Shown: positions 28,250 to 38,256, numbered from the stretch's first letter. The stretch: DNA of 64,000 bases from Agromyces ramosus (GCF_030817175.1 NZ_JAUSYY010000001.1:3906001-3970000), one strand, 5' to 3'. Notes: a model not told the origin generated them from the letters alone. Numbers and translations are program-made.

Positions 28250-29437
28250 TCAGGCTCCGAGCACGCGATCGTAGACGTCGCGGGTGCGACGGGCGATCGC
28301 ATCCCAGGCGAACTGCGCCTCGGCGCGGCGGCGGCCCGCCGCGCCCATCGCCCGGGCACGCGCCGGGTCGGACACGACCTCGGTGAGCGCGGCAGCGAGG
28401 TCGGCGACGAAGCGCTCGGGATCGATCGGGGTGCCGGTGCCGTCGTCGGCCTGCTCGATCGGCACGAGCACGCCGGTCACGCCGTCGTCGACGACCTCGG
28501 GGATGCCGCCGGTCGCCGTGCCGACGACGGGCGCGCCGCAGGCCATCGCCTCGAGGTTGACGATGCCGAGCGGCTCGTACACCGACGGGCACACGAACGT
28601 CGTCGCGGCGGTGAGCAGTGCCGTGAGCTCAGCGCGCGGCAGGTGCCGGTCGATCCACACGACACCGTCGCGCTCGGTGCGGAGCTCGTCGACGAGGCCG
28701 GTGACCTCGGCCATGATCTCCTCGGTGTCAGGTGCGCCCGCGCACAGCACGAGCTGCACCTCGGGCGGCAGCAGCCGCGCCGCGCGCAGGAGGTATGGCA
28801 GGCCCTTCTGGCGGGTGATGCGGCCGACGAACACCACCGAGGGCCGCTCGGGGTCGACACCCAATGCGCGCACGGTGTCGAGGTCGTCGACCGGCGCCCA
28901 CTCGTCGAGGTCGATGCCGTTGTAGACGACCTCGACACGCCCGGGATCGACCGACGGATACGCGCGCAGGATGTCGCGCCGCATGCCGTCGCTCACGGCG
29001 ATCACCGCGTCGGCGTCTTCGAAGGCGGCGCGCTCGACCCACGACGAGAGCCGGTATCCACCGCCGAGCTGTTCGGCCTTCCACGGTCGCAACGGCTCGA
29101 GGCTGTGCGCGGTCACGACGTGCGGGATGCCGTGCAGGCGCTTCGCCGTGAAGCCCGCGAAGTTGGCGTACCAGGTGTGCGAGTGCACGAGATCGGCGCC
29201 TGCCGCGTCGCCCGCCATCAGCAGGTCGACACCCATGGTGCCGAGTGCCGGGTTGGCCGCGCTGAACTCCGCGGGCGTCGGATAGCCGGTCGTGCCCGCT
29301 TCGGGCCGCGGGGCGCCGAAGCAGCGCACCTGCACCTCGAGATCTCGGCGAAGCGCACGCACGAGCTCGGCGACGTGCACGCCGGCCCCTCCGTAGACCT
29401 CGGGCGGGTACTCGCGGGTGAGCAGGTCGACGCGCAT
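28250..29437 (-). CDS. glgA: glycogen synthase / maltose-1-phosphate synthase, GT4 type
   Basis: The product has 395 residues. The N-terminus [19 protein letters not shown] and the donor-binding C-terminus ([20 protein letters not shown]) place it in the actinobacterial GlgA/GlgM group of GT4 enzymes, which use ADP-glucose to extend glucan or make maltose 1-phosphate. It is divergent from glgC, 81 bp away, so the ADP-glucose producer and user probably share a control region. Confidence 0.92.
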   Translation of the reverse strand: MRVDLLTREYPPEVYGGAGVHVAELVRALRRDLEVQVRCFGAPRPEAGTTGYPTPAEFSAANPALGTMGVDLLMAGDAAGADLVHSHTWYANFAGFTAKRLHGIPHVVTAHSLEPLRPWKAEQLGGGYRLSSWVERAAFEDADAVIAVSDGMRRDILRAYPSVDPGRVEVVYNGIDLDEWAPVDDLDTVRALGVDPERPSVVFVGRITRQKGLPYLLRAARLLPPEVQLVLCAGAPDTEEIMAEVTGLVDELRTERDGVVWIDRHLPRAELTALLTAATTFVCPSVYEPLGIVNLEAMACGAPVVGTATGGIPEVVDDGVTGVLVPIEQADDGTGTPIDPERFVADLAAALTEVVSDPARARAMGAAGRRRAEAQFAWDAIARRTRDVYDRVLGA

Positions 29438-29518
29438 GCAGCAAACGTAGCGCAGCGGCATCCGTCACGTCCCGACTTCGCGACCCACGGGTCGCTCGCG
29501 CTGGCTACGCTGGGGAGC

Positions 29519-30766
29519 ATGGCCACGCGCAAGGTATTCGGCATCGTGCTCGCCGGCGGCGAGGGCAAGCGACTCATGCCCCTGACAGAAGACCGCGCAA
29601 AGCCCGCGGTGCCGTTCGGCGGCCAGTACCGCCTGATCGACTTCGCCCTGTCGAATCTCCTGAACTCGGGGCTGAGGCAGATCGTCGTGCTCACCCAGTA
29701 CAAGTCGCACAGCCTCGACCGCCACATCTCGCAGACCTGGCGCATGAGCGGACTGCTGAACTCCTACGTGGCCTCGGTGCCCGCGCAGCAGCGACTCGGC
29801 AAGCGCTGGTTCTCGGGTTCGGCCGACGCGATCCTGCAGAGCCTCAACCTCATCTACGACGAGCAGCCCGACATCATCGCCGTCGTCGGCGCCGACCACG
29901 TGTACCGCATGGACTTCAGCCAGATGATCGACGCGCACGTCGAATCCGGTGCGGCGGCGACCGTCGCGGCGATCCGCCAGCCGATCTCGCTCGCCGACCA
30001 GTTCGGGGTCATCGAGGTCGACCCGAATGACTCGGGTCGCATCCACCGGTTCCTCGAGAAGCCGAGCGATCCGGTCGGGCTTCCCGATGCCCCGCACGAG
30101 GTGCTCGCGTCGATGGGCAACTACGTCTTCGATGCCGACGCCCTCATCGACGCGGTCCTCCGCGATGGCGAACGCACCGACTCGAGCCATGACATGGGCG
30201 GCGACATCATCCCGGCCTTCGTCGAGCAGGGCCGCGCGGGCGTCTACGACCTGCAGCGCAACGAAGTGCCGGGCTCGACCGATCGCGACCGCTACTACTG
30301 GCGCGACGTCGGAACCATCGACTCGTTCTTCGAGGCGCACCAGGACCTCATCTCGGTGCTGCCGGTCTTCAACCTCTACAACCGCGAGTGGCCGATCTTC
30401 AGCCAGCAGCTCAACTCGCCGCCCGCGAAGTTCACGCGCGACGCGCGCGGCTCGCTCGGCACCGTCATCGACTCGATCGTCTCGCTCGGCTCGGTGATCT
30501 CGGGTGCGCACGTCGAACGAAGCGTGCTCGGACCCTGGGCGATCGTCGGGTCGGGCGCTCACGTGGCCGATTCGATCCTCTTCGACCGGGCCCGCATCGA
30601 CGCCGGGGCCACGGTGCAACGGGCGATCCTCGACAAGGAGGTCGTCGTCGAGGCGGGCGCACGCATCGGGGTCGACCGCGCCGAAGACGTGGCGCGCGGC
30701 TTCATCGTGACCGACAGCGGCATCACCGTGGTCGGCAAGGGCTCGCGGGTTCGGTCCGCGGCGTGA
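29519..30766 (+). CDS. glgC: glucose-1-phosphate adenylyltransferase
   Basis: The product has 415 residues. The nucleotidyltransferase motif is [20 protein letters not shown], the substrate loop contains [12 protein letters not shown] and [11 protein letters not shown], and the C-terminal left-handed beta helix carries [20 protein letters not shown]. It makes ADP-glucose, the committed step of glycogen synthesis, and is usually allosterically regulated. The stop overlaps the serB start by 4 bp. Confidence 0.96.
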   Translation: MATRKVFGIVLAGGEGKRLMPLTEDRAKPAVPFGGQYRLIDFALSNLLNSGLRQIVVLTQYKSHSLDRHISQTWRMSGLLNSYVASVPAQQRLGKRWFSGSADAILQSLNLIYDEQPDIIAVVGADHVYRMDFSQMIDAHVESGAAATVAAIRQPISLADQFGVIEVDPNDSGRIHRFLEKPSDPVGLPDAPHEVLASMGNYVFDADALIDAVLRDGERTDSSHDMGGDIIPAFVEQGRAGVYDLQRNEVPGSTDRDRYYWRDVGTIDSFFEAHQDLISVLPVFNLYNREWPIFSQQLNSPPAKFTRDARGSLGTVIDSIVSLGSVISGAHVERSVLGPWAIVGSGAHVADSILFDRARIDAGATVQRAILDKEVVVEAGARIGVDRAEDVARGFIVTDSGITVVGKGSRVRSAA

Positions 30767-31425
30767 GCGGTGAGGTCACCGGCCGCCGAGGCGGCCTGCT
30801 CGTCGTGCTCGACGCCGACTCGACGCTGATCCGTGAAGAGGCCATCGAGCTGCTCGCCGAGGCGGCGGGCAGCCTCGCGCACGTCGCCGCGGTCACCGAA
30901 CGCGCGATGCGGGGCGAGCTCGACTTCGCGGCGAGCCTGCGTGAACGCGTCGCCACGCTCGAAGGGCTCGACGTCGAGGTGCTCGCGACTGCACGCGACC
31001 GGATGACCCCCACCGACGGCGTGCGCGAGCTCATCGACGGCGTGCACGCCGCCGGAGGTCTGGTGGGCGTCGTCTCGGGCGGATTCCACGAGTTGCTCGA
31101 TCCGCTCGCCGAACGCCTCGGACTCGACTTCTGCCGGGCGAACCGGCTCGCCGTCGACGGGGGCCGGCTCACCGGGCGCGTCGACGGAGCCATCGTCGAC
31201 GCCTCCGCGAAGGCGGCCGCGCTCGAGGAATGGGCTGCGGCATCCGGCACGCCCCTCTCCCGCACCGTGGCCGTGGGCGACGGCGCGAACGACCTGCTGA
31301 TGCTCGACCGGGCGGCGCTCGGCGTCGCGTTCTGCGCGAAGCCCGTCGTGCGCCGGCACGCGGATGTCGCGATCGACCGGCCCGACCTCAGCGGCGTGCT
31401 CGCACTCGCCGGGCTCCGGGGTTAG
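30763..31425 (+). CDS. serB: phosphoserine phosphatase SerB-like
   Basis: The product has 220 residues from GTG 30763 (GTGA overlap with glgC). HAD motif I is [11 protein letters not shown], motif II is [14 protein letters not shown], and the C-terminal part holds [13 protein letters not shown]. SerB hydrolyses phosphoserine in serine synthesis. The N-terminal ACT domains of long SerB forms are absent, so this is the short form. Coupling to glgC is probably fortuitous rather than functional. Confidence 0.9.
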   Translation: MSGEVTGRRGGLLVVLDADSTLIREEAIELLAEAAGSLAHVAAVTERAMRGELDFAASLRERVATLEGLDVEVLATARDRMTPTDGVRELIDGVHAAGGLVGVVSGGFHELLDPLAERLGLDFCRANRLAVDGGRLTGRVDGAIVDASAKAAALEEWAAASGTPLSRTVAVGDGANDLLMLDRAALGVAFCAKPVVRRHADVAIDRPDLSGVLALAGLRG

Positions 31426-31499
31426 GCCGGACCCGTTGCCGGTCTGGGAGTACGCTCCGAACCCGTGAGGCGGCGACGACGCGGACGTACGATGACCGC

Positions 31500-32456
31500 A
31501 TGACCAGTCGCAACGTCGCGCGCCTGTTCGCGACCGCAGCTCTCAGCGCCCTCCTCGTAGCCACTGCCTCGCAGGCCGCCGGCGCCGTGACGATGTCACC
31601 GCCCGGGTCGACCGGCTCGCTCGCCGATCGCATTCCGCTGCCGAACGGCTTCCAGCCCGAGGGGATCGCGATCGACTCGCAGGGCACCGTGTATGTCGGG
31701 TCGCTCGCCGACGGTGACATCTACGTCGGTGACGTGCGCTCCGGGGAGCAGGAGGCGATCATCCCCGGGCCGGGAACTCCGTCCGTCGGACTGAAGGTCG
31801 ACCAGCGGGGCCGCTTGTTCGTCGCGGGCGGCCCGACCGGCACGGCCCGCGTGGTCGACACCGAGACCGGCGAACTCCTCGCGAGCTATCAGCTGACGAC
31901 CGGCCCGACGTTCGTGAACGACGTCGTCGTGACGCGGTCGGCCGCCTGGTTCACCGACAGCCAGCAGGCCCAGCTGTACAGACTTCCGCTCAGTCCCTCG
32001 GGCGAGCTGCCCGATGCCGACGAGGTCGAGACGCTCCCCCTGACCGGCGAATGGGAGCAGCAGCCGGGGTTCAACGCCAACGGCATCGCACAGACGCCCG
32101 ACCGGCAGGCGCTCCTCGTCATCCAGTCGGTGACTGGAACGCTCTTCCGTGTCGACCCCGCGACCGGCGAGGCGACGGCCGTCGACCTCGGCGGGGTCGC
32201 CCTGAACAACGGCGACGGACTGCTGGTCGTCGGGCGCACCCTCTACGTCGTGCAGAACCAGCTCGACACCGTCGCCGTCGTGCGCCTCGATCCGGCCGGC
32301 ACGAGCGGCGAGGTCGTCGACCTGCTCACGAGTCCCGAGTTCCAGGTGCCGACCACGGTGGCCGCCTACGCGAACAGCCTCTTCCTGCCCAATGCCCGCT
32401 TCGGCACGCCGCCGACGCCCGACACCACCTATCAGGTGACGCGCATCGGTCGCTGA
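31500..32456 (+). CDS. secreted SMP-30/NHL-type beta-propeller protein
   Basis: The product has 318 residues. A Sec signal peptide (VARLFATAALSALLVATASQ, cleavage after an A-x-A) starts the protein, followed by repeated propeller blades such as GIAIDSQGTVYVGSLADGDIY, LKVDQRGRLFVAGG and GIAQTPDRQALLVIQ. The fold suggests an SMP-30/gluconolactonase-like six-bladed propeller, but metal ligands could not be assigned, so an enzymatic role is not claimed. Confidence 0.82.
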   Translation: MTSRNVARLFATAALSALLVATASQAAGAVTMSPPGSTGSLADRIPLPNGFQPEGIAIDSQGTVYVGSLADGDIYVGDVRSGEQEAIIPGPGTPSVGLKVDQRGRLFVAGGPTGTARVVDTETGELLASYQLTTGPTFVNDVVVTRSAAWFTDSQQAQLYRLPLSPSGELPDADEVETLPLTGEWEQQPGFNANGIAQTPDRQALLVIQSVTGTLFRVDPATGEATAVDLGGVALNNGDGLLVVGRTLYVVQNQLDTVAVVRLDPAGTSGEVVDLLTSPEFQVPTTVAAYANSLFLPNARFGTPPTPDTTYQVTRIGR

Positions 32457-32465
32457 GCTGACGGG

Positions 32466-33176
32466 TCAGTGCCCCATGCCGAGGCCGCCATCGACGGGGA
32501 TGACGGCGCCCGAGATGTAGCCTGCGTCGTCGCCGGCGACCCACGCCACGGCCTTCGCGACCTCGCCCGGCGACGCGAAGCGACCGAGCGGGATGCTCTT
32601 CTTGTAGTCGGCCTGCTGGGCCTCGGGCAGCTGGTCGGTCATGTCGGTCTCGATGAAGCCGGGCGCGACGACGTTGGTCGTGATGTTGCGGGCGCCGAGC
32701 TCGCGCGTCAGCGAGCGCGCCATGCCCACGAGTCCCGCCTTCGAGGCGGAGTAGTTGACCTGGCCGGCAGACCCGTAGAGCCCCACGACGCTCGAGATGA
32801 GCACGATGCGGCCGAATCGTGCCTTCAGCATGCCCTTCGAGGCGCGCTTGACGACCCTGAACGCCCCCGTGAGGTTCGTGTCGATGACGCTCGTGAACTC
32901 GTCTTCGCTCATGCGGAGCAGCAGCGTGTCGCGCGTGATGCCGGCGTTCGCCACGACGACCTCGACGGGACCGAGCGCCGCCTCGACGTCGGCGAACGCC
33001 TGGTCGATGGAAGCGGCATCCGTGACATCCGCCCGGACCGTGAGCGAGCCCTCCGGCCCCTCGCCGGAGCGCGCCGTGACCGCGACACGGTGGCCCTGTG
33101 CGAGGAACTCGCTCGCGATGGCGAACCCGATGCCCCGATTGCCACCGGTCACGAGGACGGTACGGCTCGTCGTCAT
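32466..33176 (-). CDS. fabG: 3-oxoacyl-[ACP] reductase FabG-type SDR
   Basis: The product has 236 residues. Cofactor motif VTGGNRGIGFAIA, NAGI, and the active site S-x12-Y-x3-K (VLISSVVGLYG then YSASK) identify a classical SDR, and VAPGFIETDMT and IPVDGGLGMGH are typical of FabG. It likely reduces 3-oxoacyl-ACP in fatty-acid synthesis. GGAG six bases before ATG 33176 supports the start. It converges with the secreted propeller gene. Confidence 0.9.
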   Translation of the reverse strand: MTTSRTVLVTGGNRGIGFAIASEFLAQGHRVAVTARSGEGPEGSLTVRADVTDAASIDQAFADVEAALGPVEVVVANAGITRDTLLLRMSEDEFTSVIDTNLTGAFRVVKRASKGMLKARFGRIVLISSVVGLYGSAGQVNYSASKAGLVGMARSLTRELGARNITTNVVAPGFIETDMTDQLPEAQQADYKKSIPLGRFASPGEVAKAVAWVAGDDAGYISGAVIPVDGGLGMGH

Positions 33177-33310
33177 GCTGGACTCCGTTCTGTGCGTCTG
33201 GCCGTTCGGCCCGTCCCAGCATAGAGGCTCGTCGATTGGGGCATCCGCGGCGCCCGGACGGACGTAGGCTTAACCCAAGAGGAGTGCCGTGAGACCAACG
33301 GCGACCCACT

Positions 33311-33670
33311 ATGAAGCAGCAGTCGATCACCTCGCTGCCGCCCTCCCCCGAAGCGGAGCGGCGGTCGCGCATGATCAAGTACACGATCGCGATGTCGATC
33401 CGCGTGCTCTGCATCTTCGCCATGCTCTTCGTCCAGGGATGGTGGCTGGCGGTGTGCGCGGCCGGCGCGATCTTCCTGCCCTATATCGCGGTGGTGCTCG
33501 CGAACGTCGGGAGCCCCAACCGGCAATCGACCGTGCTCCGGCCGGGTGGCCTCGTGCTCCGCACTCCCCCGGCGAACGACGGGCCGACGGACGCACCGCA
33601 CCAGGCAGATGCACCACGCCAGGCGGATGCCACTCCTGAAGCAGACCGCGACGAGCGTGGTGCCGCGTGA
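33311..33670 (+). CDS. DUF3099 family membrane protein
   Basis: The product has 119 residues. The N-terminus reads QSITSLPPSPEAERRSRMIKY, followed by two transmembrane helices and the DUF3099 ending LPYIAVVLANVGSPN. The C-terminal 40 residues are polar and probably cytoplasmic. The function is unknown. Its stop overlaps the next gene (GTGA), and that gene in turn overlaps SURF1, so the three form one translational unit. Confidence 0.88.
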   Translation: MKQQSITSLPPSPEAERRSRMIKYTIAMSIRVLCIFAMLFVQGWWLAVCAAGAIFLPYIAVVLANVGSPNRQSTVLRPGGLVLRTPPANDGPTDAPHQADAPRQADATPEADRDERGAA

Positions 33671-33933
33671 TCGGCGGGCTCGACGCGCCCCTGCAGGGCG
33701 TCTGCTCGCGGGCTGAGTGCCGCGAGGTCGCAACCTGGCGCATCGACTGGCGCAACCCGCGCATCCACACCGGCGACCGTGGCAAGACCTGGCTCGCGTG
33801 CGACGAGCACGTCGAGTACCTCAGCGGCTTCCTCGAGGCGCGCTCGTTCCCGGTGGAGGTCGCCCCGTTCGCGGCATCCGACGATGACGAGCCCGTTGGC
33901 GACGCCGGCACCGCGACCGGAGGCCGCCCGTGA
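33667..33933 (+). CDS. small Cys/His protein, likely zinc-binding, coupled to SURF1
   Basis: The product has 88 residues starting at GTG 33667. Potential metal ligands are C13, C18, C45 and H48 (CSRAEC and LACDEH), a C-x4-C-x26-C-x2-H arrangement like a treble-clef zinc finger. Between them are NPRIH and RGKTWLACDEHV. There is no signal or membrane segment. Both ends overlap neighbours by 4 bp. I do not recognise a named family; the position before SURF1 suggests a role around cytochrome oxidase assembly, which is inference. Confidence 0.72.
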   Translation: MIGGLDAPLQGVCSRAECREVATWRIDWRNPRIHTGDRGKTWLACDEHVEYLSGFLEARSFPVEVAPFAASDDDEPVGDAGTATGGRP

Positions 33934-34766
33934 ACGACTGGCGCTTCCTGTTCGCGCGGCGATGGGCCGGCTATCTCGCCCTCACGATCGTGTTCGCGAT
34001 CGCCTGCTCGGCGCTCGGAACGTGGCAACTGAACCGGCGCGCCGAAGCGCTCGCCGAGGTCGCACGCATCGACGCCAACTACGACGCGGCCGCCGTGCCG
34101 GTCGCCGAGGCGCTGCCCGATCCGGCGGCATTCGACGTCGACCAGCGCTGGCAGGTCGTCGCACTGTCGGGTGAGTACCTCGCCGACGAGGAGATCGTCG
34201 TCCGCAACCGCCCCTTCGAGGGCAGCTCGGGGTTCGAGGTCGTCACCCCGTTCCTGCTCGACTCCGGTGGGGTCTTCATGGTCGACCGCGGCTGGATCGC
34301 GCAGGCGTCCGACGGCCGGCCGAGCGAGTACGACGCTCCGCCGTCAGGGCACGTCGAGGTCGAGGCCCGGCTCAAGGCCGGTGAAGACCGCATCGCGGGT
34401 CGCACCTCCACGGGCGTCGAGTTCGCGACGATCGACCTCGACGAGCTCGCCGAGCGCGTCGGCGAGCCGAGCTACACGGGCGCCTATGGGGTCCTCGTGC
34501 AGTCGAGGTCGGATGCCGCAGAGCCGCCGCTCGCGGCGGCACGGCCCGTGCGCGACGAAGGTCCGCACCTCTCGTACGCCCTGCAGTGGTTCGTGTTCGC
34601 GCTGCTCGCGTTCATCGGACTCGGGTGGGCGGCGAACCAGGAGCGCAAGGGGCTCGCCGAGGCATCCGGTGCCGTCGATGCGCCGAAGGTGCCACGCGAG
34701 CCGAAGCGCGCGCCTCGTGACCGCGCCGACGCCGACGTCGAAGACGAGATCCTCGACCGCCGCTGA
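33930..34766 (+). CDS. SURF1 family cytochrome c oxidase assembly protein
   Basis: The product has 278 residues with two transmembrane helices, one after RRWAGYLALTIVFAIACSALG near the N-terminus and one at LSYALQWFVFALLAFIGLG near the C-terminus, with an extracytoplasmic domain between. GTWQLNRRAEALAE, VDRGWI and the ALQWF motif are SURF1 hallmarks. SURF1 helps insert heme into the terminal oxidase. The last 40 residues are charged. Confidence 0.92.
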   Translation: MNDWRFLFARRWAGYLALTIVFAIACSALGTWQLNRRAEALAEVARIDANYDAAAVPVAEALPDPAAFDVDQRWQVVALSGEYLADEEIVVRNRPFEGSSGFEVVTPFLLDSGGVFMVDRGWIAQASDGRPSEYDAPPSGHVEVEARLKAGEDRIAGRTSTGVEFATIDLDELAERVGEPSYTGAYGVLVQSRSDAAEPPLAAARPVRDEGPHLSYALQWFVFALLAFIGLGWAANQERKGLAEASGAVDAPKVPREPKRAPRDRADADVEDEILDRR

Positions 34767-34777
34767 CGGTGCACCCC

Positions 34778-36376
34778 CTACGAGAGCTCGATGAGCTCCT
34801 GGTACTCGCGGCTCCAGTGGTCTTCGGTGCCGTCGGGCATGATGAGCACGCGCTCGGGGTTCAGTGCCTCGACGGCGCCGGGGTCGTGCGAGACCAGGAC
34901 GACCGAGCCCTCGTAGTGCGCAAGGGCATCGAGGATCTCGGCGCGGCTCGCGGGGTCGAGGTTGTTCGTCGGCTCGTCGAGCAGCAGCACGTTGGCCCCT
35001 GAGACGACGATCATCGCGAGGGCGAGACGGGTCTTCTCACCGCCCGAGAGCACTCCGGCGGGCTTGTGCACGTCGTCGCCCGTGAAGAGGAATGACCCGA
35101 GCACCTTGCGCGCCTCGGTCTCGGTGAGGTTCGGGGAGGCGCTCACCATGTTCTGCAGCACGCTGCGCTTCACGTCGAGCGTCTCGTGCTCCTGTGCGTA
35201 GTAGCCGACGCGCAGGCCATGGCCGGGCTCCACGACGCCGGTGTCGGGCTGGTCGACGCCTGCCAGGATGCGGAGGAGCGTCGTCTTGCCGGCACCGTTC
35301 AGGCCGATGATGACGACCTTCGAGCCACGGTCGATCGCGAGGTCGACGGCGGTGAAGATCTCGAGCGAGCCGTAGCTCTTCGAGAGGTCGCTCGCCGTGA
35401 TCGGGGTGCGTCCGCACGGGGCGGGCGTCGGGAAGCGCAGCTTCGCGACGCGGTCGACGGCGCGCACCTCGTCGAGCCCGGCGAGGAGCTTCTCGGCACG
35501 AGCGACCATCTGGTGCGCCGCGGCGGCCTTCGAGGCCTTCGCGCCGAACTTCGCGGCCTGCAGCTGCAGGACACCGGCTTTCTTCTCGGCGTTCGCGCGC
35601 TCCTTCTTGCGCCGTTCCTCGTCAGCGGCGCGCTGGCGCTGGTAGTGCTTCCAACCCATGTTGTAGACGTCGATCATCGAGCGGTTCGCGTCGAGGTAGA
35701 ACACCCGGTTCACGACCTCGCCGACGAGCTCGACATCGTGGCTGATGACGATGACGCCGCCGCGGTAGCCCTTGAGGAACTCGCGGAGCCAGACCACGGA
35801 GTCCGCGTCGAGGTGGTTCGTCGGCTCGTCGAGGATCATCGTCTCGGCATCGGAGAAGAGGATGCGGGCGAGCTCGATGCGCCGGCGTTGGCCGCCCGAG
35901 AGCGTCTTCAGCGGCTGGTCGAGGATGCGATCGGGCAGGTTCAGGTTGGAGGCGATCGAGGCGGCCTCGGCCTCGGCCGCGTAGCCGCCGAGCGCCGTGA
36001 AGCGGTCGGTGAGGTTGCCGTACTTCTTCATCGCGCGTTCGGCCACGGCCGAGTCGTCGCTGCCCATCTGCATCGAGGCCTCGTGCATGCCGAGCACGAG
36101 CGAGCCGAGCCCGCGCGCGTCGAGGATGCGCGTGCGGGCGAGCATCTCGGGATCGCCGGAGCGCGGATCCTGCGGGAGATAGCCGATCTCGCCGCCGCGA
36201 TCGATGCGGCCGCCGGTCGGCAGGGTTTCCCCGGCCAGTGTCTTCGTCAGCGTGGTCTTACCGGCGCCGTTGCGGCCGACGAGACCCACCTTGTCCCCCG
36301 GGGAGATGCGGAAGTCGACATGCTCCATGAGCACTCGTGCGCCGATTCGGATCTCGAGATCATGGACGGCGAGCAC
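34778..36376 (-). CDS. ABC-F family ATPase
   Basis: The product has 532 residues from GTG 36376, which has GGAGGA five bases upstream. Two ABC domains are present: Walker [16 protein letters not shown] with signature LSGGQRRRIELA, then [13 protein letters not shown] with LSGGEKTRLALA, and the ABC-F DEPTNHLD/DEPTNNLD Walker B motifs. A charged coiled-coil linker lies between them. ABC-F proteins act on the ribosome E site, as translation factors or antibiotic protectors; the subtype is not settled here. Confidence 0.93.
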   Translation of the reverse strand: MLAVHDLEIRIGARVLMEHVDFRISPGDKVGLVGRNGAGKTTLTKTLAGETLPTGGRIDRGGEIGYLPQDPRSGDPEMLARTRILDARGLGSLVLGMHEASMQMGSDDSAVAERAMKKYGNLTDRFTALGGYAAEAEAASIASNLNLPDRILDQPLKTLSGGQRRRIELARILFSDAETMILDEPTNHLDADSVVWLREFLKGYRGGVIVISHDVELVGEVVNRVFYLDANRSMIDVYNMGWKHYQRQRAADEERRKKERANAEKKAGVLQLQAAKFGAKASKAAAAHQMVARAEKLLAGLDEVRAVDRVAKLRFPTPAPCGRTPITASDLSKSYGSLEIFTAVDLAIDRGSKVVIIGLNGAGKTTLLRILAGVDQPDTGVVEPGHGLRVGYYAQEHETLDVKRSVLQNMVSASPNLTETEARKVLGSFLFTGDDVHKPAGVLSGGEKTRLALAMIVVSGANVLLLDEPTNNLDPASRAEILDALAHYEGSVVLVSHDPGAVEALNPERVLIMPDGTEDHWSREYQELIELS

Positions 36377-36515
36377 GGGAATCCTCCGGAGCGACGGGTG
36401 TGGGATGGCGTGCCGAGCGGCACAGCCTCCCAGTCTATCGTTCCGGGGCCGCCGAACATCGACGGCAGCTGTACGGCGGGCGACGGATGTCACCGGCATC
36501 CGGCAGACTCGGAGC

Positions 36516-37727
36516 ATGCCGAAGCTCGCCAGCGACGCCCGCGTGCGCGCCGCCCGCCTCGAATCGCACGGCTTCAAGCGCGGCCTCCCCTCGATCGCCG
36601 CCGCCGTCGAGCGCCTGGGCGCCGTGCAGGCGCAAGACTTCACCGCGTCGAAATGGGTGCTGGGGTCTCGCGTGCGCGGTTCGACGGCGGCCGATGTCGA
36701 CTCGGCGATCGAGGCTCGCGAGATCGTGCGGTCGTGGCCGCTCCGTGGCACCCTGCACCTGCTGCCACCGGCAACACTCCGTTCGATCCTCGCGATCACC
36801 GGTCCTCGCGAGGTGCATCGGGCCGCCCTGCGTCATGCGGACCTCGAGCTCGACGCCGCCGTCTACCGCAAGGCGCGCTCGATCGCCGAACGCGAGCTCG
36901 CCGGCGGCTCCCGCTCGCGGGCGGAGCTGCAAGAGGCCTGGGAGGCGGCGGGCATCGTCACCACCGGACAGCGCGGCTACCACCTGATCTGGTGGCTCGC
37001 GAACGACGCCGTGGTGTGCTGGGGCCCGATCGAAGGCCGTGGCCAACGCCTCGTGCTCCTCGACGAATGGTCGCCCGGGCCCGCCGGATCGGCGGCGCCG
37101 TCCGATCGCGAGGCGACCCTCGCGGCGCTGTTCCTCGCCTACGTGCGCGGACACGGCCCAGCCACCGTTCGCGACTTCGCCTGGTGGAGCGGCCTCACCC
37201 TCACCGACGCCCGGCTCGCGCACGCGGCGGTCGGCGATGCGGTCACGGCCTTCGACGACGAGCGGCTCGTCGTGGCCGACGCCGGGTGGCCCGCCGACCC
37301 CTCGGCCGTAACGCGACGTCCGACCGGCGCGTTCGCGCTCGCCGCCTTCGACGAGTACTTCCTCGGCTACACCGACCGCACGGTGGTCTGCGATCCCGAG
37401 TTCGCCGGCCGAGTCATCCCCGGAGGCAACGGGGTGTTCCAGCCCGTGCTCGTGTCACGTGGAAGGGTGGTCGGCACGTGGAAGCGCAAGCCCGGCGGCA
37501 AGGCCGGCGGAGGGGCATCCGTGATCATCGATCCGTTCACCACCGCGAACACCGCCGACTTCGAAGCGGCGTTCGCCGAATGGGCGCGGTTCTGGGGAGA
37601 CCAGCCGGGCGAGGTCCAGCTGGCCGACCGGTCGCCAACAGCGAACGGGCGACCGCGCCCCGCGCGATCGCCCGTTCGTGAACGTCGAGTGACTACTGCT
37701 CGAGCGAGGCCTGCAGCTCGAGGGTGA
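36516..37727 (+). CDS. winged-helix HTH_42 protein, AlkZ-like DNA glycosylase candidate
   Basis: The product has 403 residues. It has the HTH_42 (PF06224) architecture with GAVQAQDF near residue 36, RSWPLRGTLHLLP and FDEYFLGYTDR. The Q-x-Q motif (QAQ) is the catalytic motif of AlkZ/AZL glycosylases, which unhook crosslinks or excise bulky alkylated bases; YcaQ/AlkX types have Q-x-D instead. The C-terminal tail (residues after about 375) is Arg-rich, runs through a strong hairpin and overlaps the convergent YceI gene by 35 bp. Confidence 0.82.
   Translation: MPKLASDARVRAARLESHGFKRGLPSIAAAVERLGAVQAQDFTASKWVLGSRVRGSTAADVDSAIEAREIVRSWPLRGTLHLLPPATLRSILAITGPREVHRAALRHADLELDAAVYRKARSIAERELAGGSRSRAELQEAWEAAGIVTTGQRGYHLIWWLANDAVVCWGPIEGRGQRLVLLDEWSPGPAGSAAPSDREATLAALFLAYVRGHGPATVRDFAWWSGLTLTDARLAHAAVGDAVTAFDDERLVVADAGWPADPSAVTRRPTGAFALAAFDEYFLGYTDRTVVCDPEFAGRVIPGGNGVFQPVLVSRGRVVGTWKRKPGGKAGGGASVIIDPFTTANTADFEAAFAEWARFWGDQPGEVQLADRSPTANGRPRPARSPVRERRVTTARARPAARG
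37642..37678. terminator. hairpin near the 3' end of the AlkZ-like gene
   Basis: The 11-bp inverted repeat CGAACGGGCGA/TCGCCCGTTCG has a 15-nt GC-rich loop. It lies inside the last 30 codons of the AlkZ-like gene and just past the yceI stop, so it would terminate yceI transcripts and perhaps the opposing ones. Confidence 0.6.
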
Positions 37728-38256
37728 TGGTGACCTTCTCGCCGAGCAGCACGCCGCCGGTCTCGAGCGCCGCATTGTAGGTGAGGCCGAAGTCCTCGCG
37801 GTTGATGACGGTCTTCGCCGTGGCGCCGCCCTTGTAGTTGCCGTAGGGGTCGCCGCCGAAGCCGCCGAAGTCGAAGTCGAAGGTGACGCGCTTCGTGATG
37901 CCCCGGATCGTGAGGTCGCCGTCGACCTTGAAGTCGCCGTCCTCGACGCGGATGCCGGTCGAGACGAAGTCGATCGTGGGGTACGTCTCGGCCTCGAAGA
38001 AGTCGCCGGTACGCAGGTGCGCGTCGCGGTTCGGCTCGTTCGTGGTGATCGACGCGACCTCGGCCGATGCCGTGACGCTCGAGTCGAGCGGGTTCTCAGC
38101 CGTGACGAACGTGGCGTCGAAGCGCTCGAACTTGCCCTTGACCTTGCTGATCATGATGTGCCGGATGCTGAAGCCGATCTCGCTGTGGGCGGTGTCGATC
38201 TTCCAGGTGCCGGCGCGGTAGCCGGGGATCTCGATCGTCGAGGCGGTGGTCGTCAT
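37693..38256 (-). CDS. YceI family protein
   Basis: The product has 187 residues. It has the lipocalin-like YceI fold with GTWKIDTAHSEIGFSIRHI at the start, DGDLTIRGITKRVTFDFDF in the middle and ALETGGVLLGEKVTITLEL at the end. YceI proteins bind isoprenoid-type lipids; there is no signal peptide here, so it is probably cytoplasmic. It is transcribed alone. Confidence 0.9.
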   Translation of the reverse strand: MTTTASTIEIPGYRAGTWKIDTAHSEIGFSIRHIMISKVKGKFERFDATFVTAENPLDSSVTASAEVASITTNEPNRDAHLRTGDFFEAETYPTIDFVSTGIRVEDGDFKVDGDLTIRGITKRVTFDFDFGGFGGDPYGNYKGGATAKTVINREDFGLTYNAALETGGVLLGEKVTITLELQASLEQ

